Shown one piece after another: positions 63,823-64,000 of a stretch of DNA of 64,000 bases (within the stretch, counting starts at the first letter, position 1; each line of letters begins with the position of its first letter). The translations under genes and the position numbers were made by a program. Source of the stretch: an uncultured Sutterella sp. (GTDB lineage Bacteria; Pseudomonadota; Gammaproteobacteria; Burkholderiales; Burkholderiaceae_F); assembly GCA_934255515.1 (NCBI GenBank), contig CAKQON010000003.1, forward strand, positions 1 through 64,000, in the 5' to 3' direction. Under the pieces are notes generated by a model. That model had not been told where the DNA came from and made no database searches. It saw only the letters and a program-made list of their open reading frames with translations.

Positions 63823-63836
63823 TTGTCGAGCCGGCA

Positions 63837-64000
63837 ATGGCCTACGGAGCTCCGCCGCTATTCCGCCAGGGCGTATCCGCCCGCGCGCGTTTTCTATTCT
63901 TTCTTATGCTCTCGCTGGCAGCCATCCTTGTTGATGGCCGCCTGCGTTCGCTTGACGGCCTTCGAAGCACCGTAGTGAGCTTTACTTCACCCATTGTGGA
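63837..64000 (+). CDS. mreC: Start of mreC (cut by the window edge)
   Basis: A frame opens with ATG 14 bases after the mreB stop and runs to the end of the window without a stop. It reads MAYGAPPLFRQGVSARARF, then the hydrophobic LFFLMLSLAAILVDG, then LRSLDGLRSTVVSF, the usual MreC N-terminus: a short cytoplasmic tail, one membrane helix and the start of the periplasmic part. Only about 54 residues are visible. MreC links MreB to PBP2 in the elongation complex. Confidence 0.85.
   Translation, partial: MAYGAPPLFRQGVSARARFLFFLMLSLAAILVDGRLRSLDGLRSTVVSFTSPIV

Overview
The window looks like a core chromosomal segment of a betaproteobacterium (order Burkholderiales). An anaerobic gut member of the Sutterellaceae (Sutterella/Parasutterella type) is my best guess. 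That placement is inference. It rests on an S-adenosylhomocysteine riboswitch ahead of ahcY, Burkholderiales-style gene orders (dprA/def/fmt/rsmB/DUF4390/ntrY/ntrX/trkA/trkH and gatCAB divergent from mreBC), moderately GC-rich codons, and a respiratory-type [FeFe]-hydrogenase that suits an anaerobic life. Three parS-like ParB sites suggest the region lies in the origin-proximal part of the chromosome. I saw no rRNA, tRNA, insertion sequence, prophage or CRISPR array.

Layout. 0-5 kb: metK, trpS and ahcY, two of them SAM-cycle genes, with the riboswitch in the ahcY leader. 5-11 kb: folate cyclo-ligase, a lytic transglycosylase, cca, a DUF2905 membrane protein, folB, ttcA and a CBS-pair protein. 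11-17 kb: a parS pair, ppk2, rsmI divergent from an lpoA-like PBP activator, uup and cysK. 18-26 kb: an acyl-CoA ligase, a HemN-like radical SAM protein, then a three-gene [FeFe]-hydrogenase operon (catalytic subunit, Tat-signal small subunit, cytochrome b) and the maturase gene hydF. 26-35 kb: prfC, an NCS2 uracil permease, tex, an SRPBCC-like gene and a polar amino-acid ABC importer that has no ATPase gene. 36-42 kb: a YtfL/PaeA-type CNNM transporter, topB, a highly degenerate dprA, def and an alpha/beta hydrolase. 42-52 kb: fmt, rsmB, DUF4390, ntrY, an ntrX-like regulator lacking the AAA+ domain, trkA and trkH. 51-59 kb: a DUF1840-like gene, a soluble PTS chain (IIA-Man, HPr, EI), a UPF0149-like gene, and the coupled xth-rsuA-ampG operon. 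58-64 kb: pyrE, a perfect parS site, gatC-gatA-gatB, mreB and the start of mreC.

The most unusual block is 20-26 kb. HydA would be carried to the periplasm with the Tat-signal subunit and joined through a four-histidine cytochrome b to the quinone pool, which points to H2 oxidation feeding anaerobic respiration. A near-consensus FNR box lies upstream. The maturases HydE and HydG are not in the window. Other oddities are the NtrX-like protein with its sigma-54 engine precisely missing, a DprA without its family signatures, and a recurring promoter/leader style (TAGAAT-type -10 box, short pyrimidine-rich leader, no Shine-Dalgarno) on first genes of transcripts.

Start codons were chosen by Shine-Dalgarno match, family N-termini and signal peptides; alternatives are given where they matter. 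Family names come from motif recognition by eye, not from searches.
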